NCBI GenBank assembly: GCA_024689525.1
Contig: JAILDI010000122.1
Location: 1 to 6,670, forward strand
Direction: 5' to 3'
DNA length: 6,670 nucleotides
Origin: Bacteroidales bacterium
GTDB lineage: Bacteria; Bacteroidota; Bacteroidia; Bacteroidales; UBA932
Numbering within the stretch: the first letter of the stretch is position 1; each line of letters starts with the position of its first letter. Positions 6,364-6,670 of the stretch are shown piece after piece. The notes under the pieces are model-generated. The model searched no databases. It had not been told where the DNA came from and saw nothing but the letters and a program-made list of their open reading frames with translations. Position numbers and translations under genes: made by a program.

Positions 6364-6670
6364 CTAAGACTGACGGAGGGATTCAACAAGATCATAAGAC
6401 AATCCGGTAGCCTTTGCGATGTCTTGAATTGGATAGTTCATCGCAATCAGATTACGGGCAATCTCAACTCTTGCCTTCTTGTCCAGAAAGCGCTCGTGCA
6501 TCGCTATGCTCTGCTCGTCTAACATATCAGATTTGTAAAGTTGTTTCTCTCTGGCCGTAAAATTAGCAATTTTTGCCGAGTTGAACAAATCCACAAAGAA
6601 TTTGTCTTCAGACAGTTGAGGCGGGATAGAGTCAAACTTCTCAATGTTGTGCATTACATAGCAGAAGTTG
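6364..6670 (-). CDS. C-terminal part of an Rpn-family nuclease / putative transposase (5' end outside window)
   Basis: The frame is open to the right edge (Asn-Phe-Cys-Tyr-Val precede the first Met), so the 101 visible residues are the tail of a longer gene. IEKFDSIPPQL, then EDKFFVDLFNSAKIANFTAREKQLY (in part), and a final ARVEIARNLIAMNYPIQDI followed by ATGLSYDLVESL match in order and character the C-terminus of Bacteroidota Rpn / PD-(D/E)XK_2 family proteins. In these proteins a helical domain is followed by a charged linker and a small helix-turn-helix-like end. The nuclease core with its PD-(D/E)XK residues would lie outside the window, so activity cannot be judged. Known relatives promote RecA-independent recombination and are often multicopy and decayed. 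This copy shares a 46-base segment with the remnant at 399-444. Its A+T content is higher than that of its neighbours. The assignment rests on remembered family features. Confidence 0.72.
   Translation of the reverse strand, partial: NFCYVMHNIEKFDSIPPQLSEDKFFVDLFNSAKIANFTAREKQLYKSDMLDEQSIAMHERFLDKKARVEIARNLIAMNYPIQDIAKATGLSYDLVESLRQS
6566..6611. repeat. Direct repeat, right copy (inside Rpn-family gene)
   Basis: Partner of 399-444 in the same orientation, with 39 of 46 matches and no gaps. It encodes part of the conserved EDKFFVDLFNSAKIA stretch of the Rpn-family C-terminus. Together the copies bound the catabolic locus. Confidence 0.8.

Noticed and set aside
1..6670. CRISPR array, tRNA, rRNA or insertion-sequence ends
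   Set aside because: No regularly spaced repeats, no tRNA- or rRNA-like segments and no terminal inverted repeats with a transposase core were seen. The only long repeat is the Rpn-derived direct pair.

Overview
The window looks like a chromosomal segment from a member of the Bacteroidales (Bacteroidota). The signs are a Bacteroidales-type GH2 enzyme, the C-terminal end of an Rpn/PD-(D/E)XK_2 family protein, weak or absent Shine-Dalgarno sequences, and TAnnTTTG promoter boxes in the one divergent intergenic region. No species can be named.

Layout. (i) Positions 1-283 (+) hold the C-terminal end of a protein I do not recognise. It is followed by short inverted repeats and a strong rho-independent terminator (342-379). 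(ii) Positions 399-448 hold a small remnant, on the minus strand, of the same gene family seen at the right edge. It overlaps the end of the next gene. (iii) Positions 424-5489 (-) are a tightly packed three-gene operon, transcribed right to left: a GpsA-like dehydrogenase, an OPA-type MFS organophosphate transporter, and a secreted two-domain enzyme that fuses a glycerophosphodiester phosphodiesterase (GDPD) to a complete GH2 beta-glycosidase. (iv) Positions 5490-5581 are a divergent control region with promoter-like boxes on both strands and a cluster of TTTCA/TGAAA repeats. (v) Positions 5582-6343 (+) encode a DeoR-family repressor. (vi) Positions 6364-6670 (-) are the C-terminal end of an Rpn-family nuclease/transposase-like gene that runs off the window.

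How the genes may work together (inference). The exported GDPD-GH2 enzyme would cut both the sugar and the phosphodiester bond of a glycosylated glycerophosphodiester, such as a deacylated glycolipid head group or a glycosylated glycerol-phosphate polymer. The OPA carrier would import the resulting glycerol 3-phosphate in exchange for phosphate. The GpsA-like enzyme would oxidise it to dihydroxyacetone phosphate, and the DeoR protein would sense a phosphorylated intermediate. No glycerol kinase, glycerol facilitator or SusC/SusD pair is present, which fits uptake of an already phosphorylated small product.

The main structural surprise is a 46-base direct repeat (39 of 46 matching) at 399-444 and 6566-6611, which brackets the whole catabolic locus. 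Both copies read on the minus strand as the same piece of an Rpn-family protein. The left copy even supplies the stop codon of the GDPD-GH2 gene. The locus may therefore have been placed between two Rpn-family gene copies.
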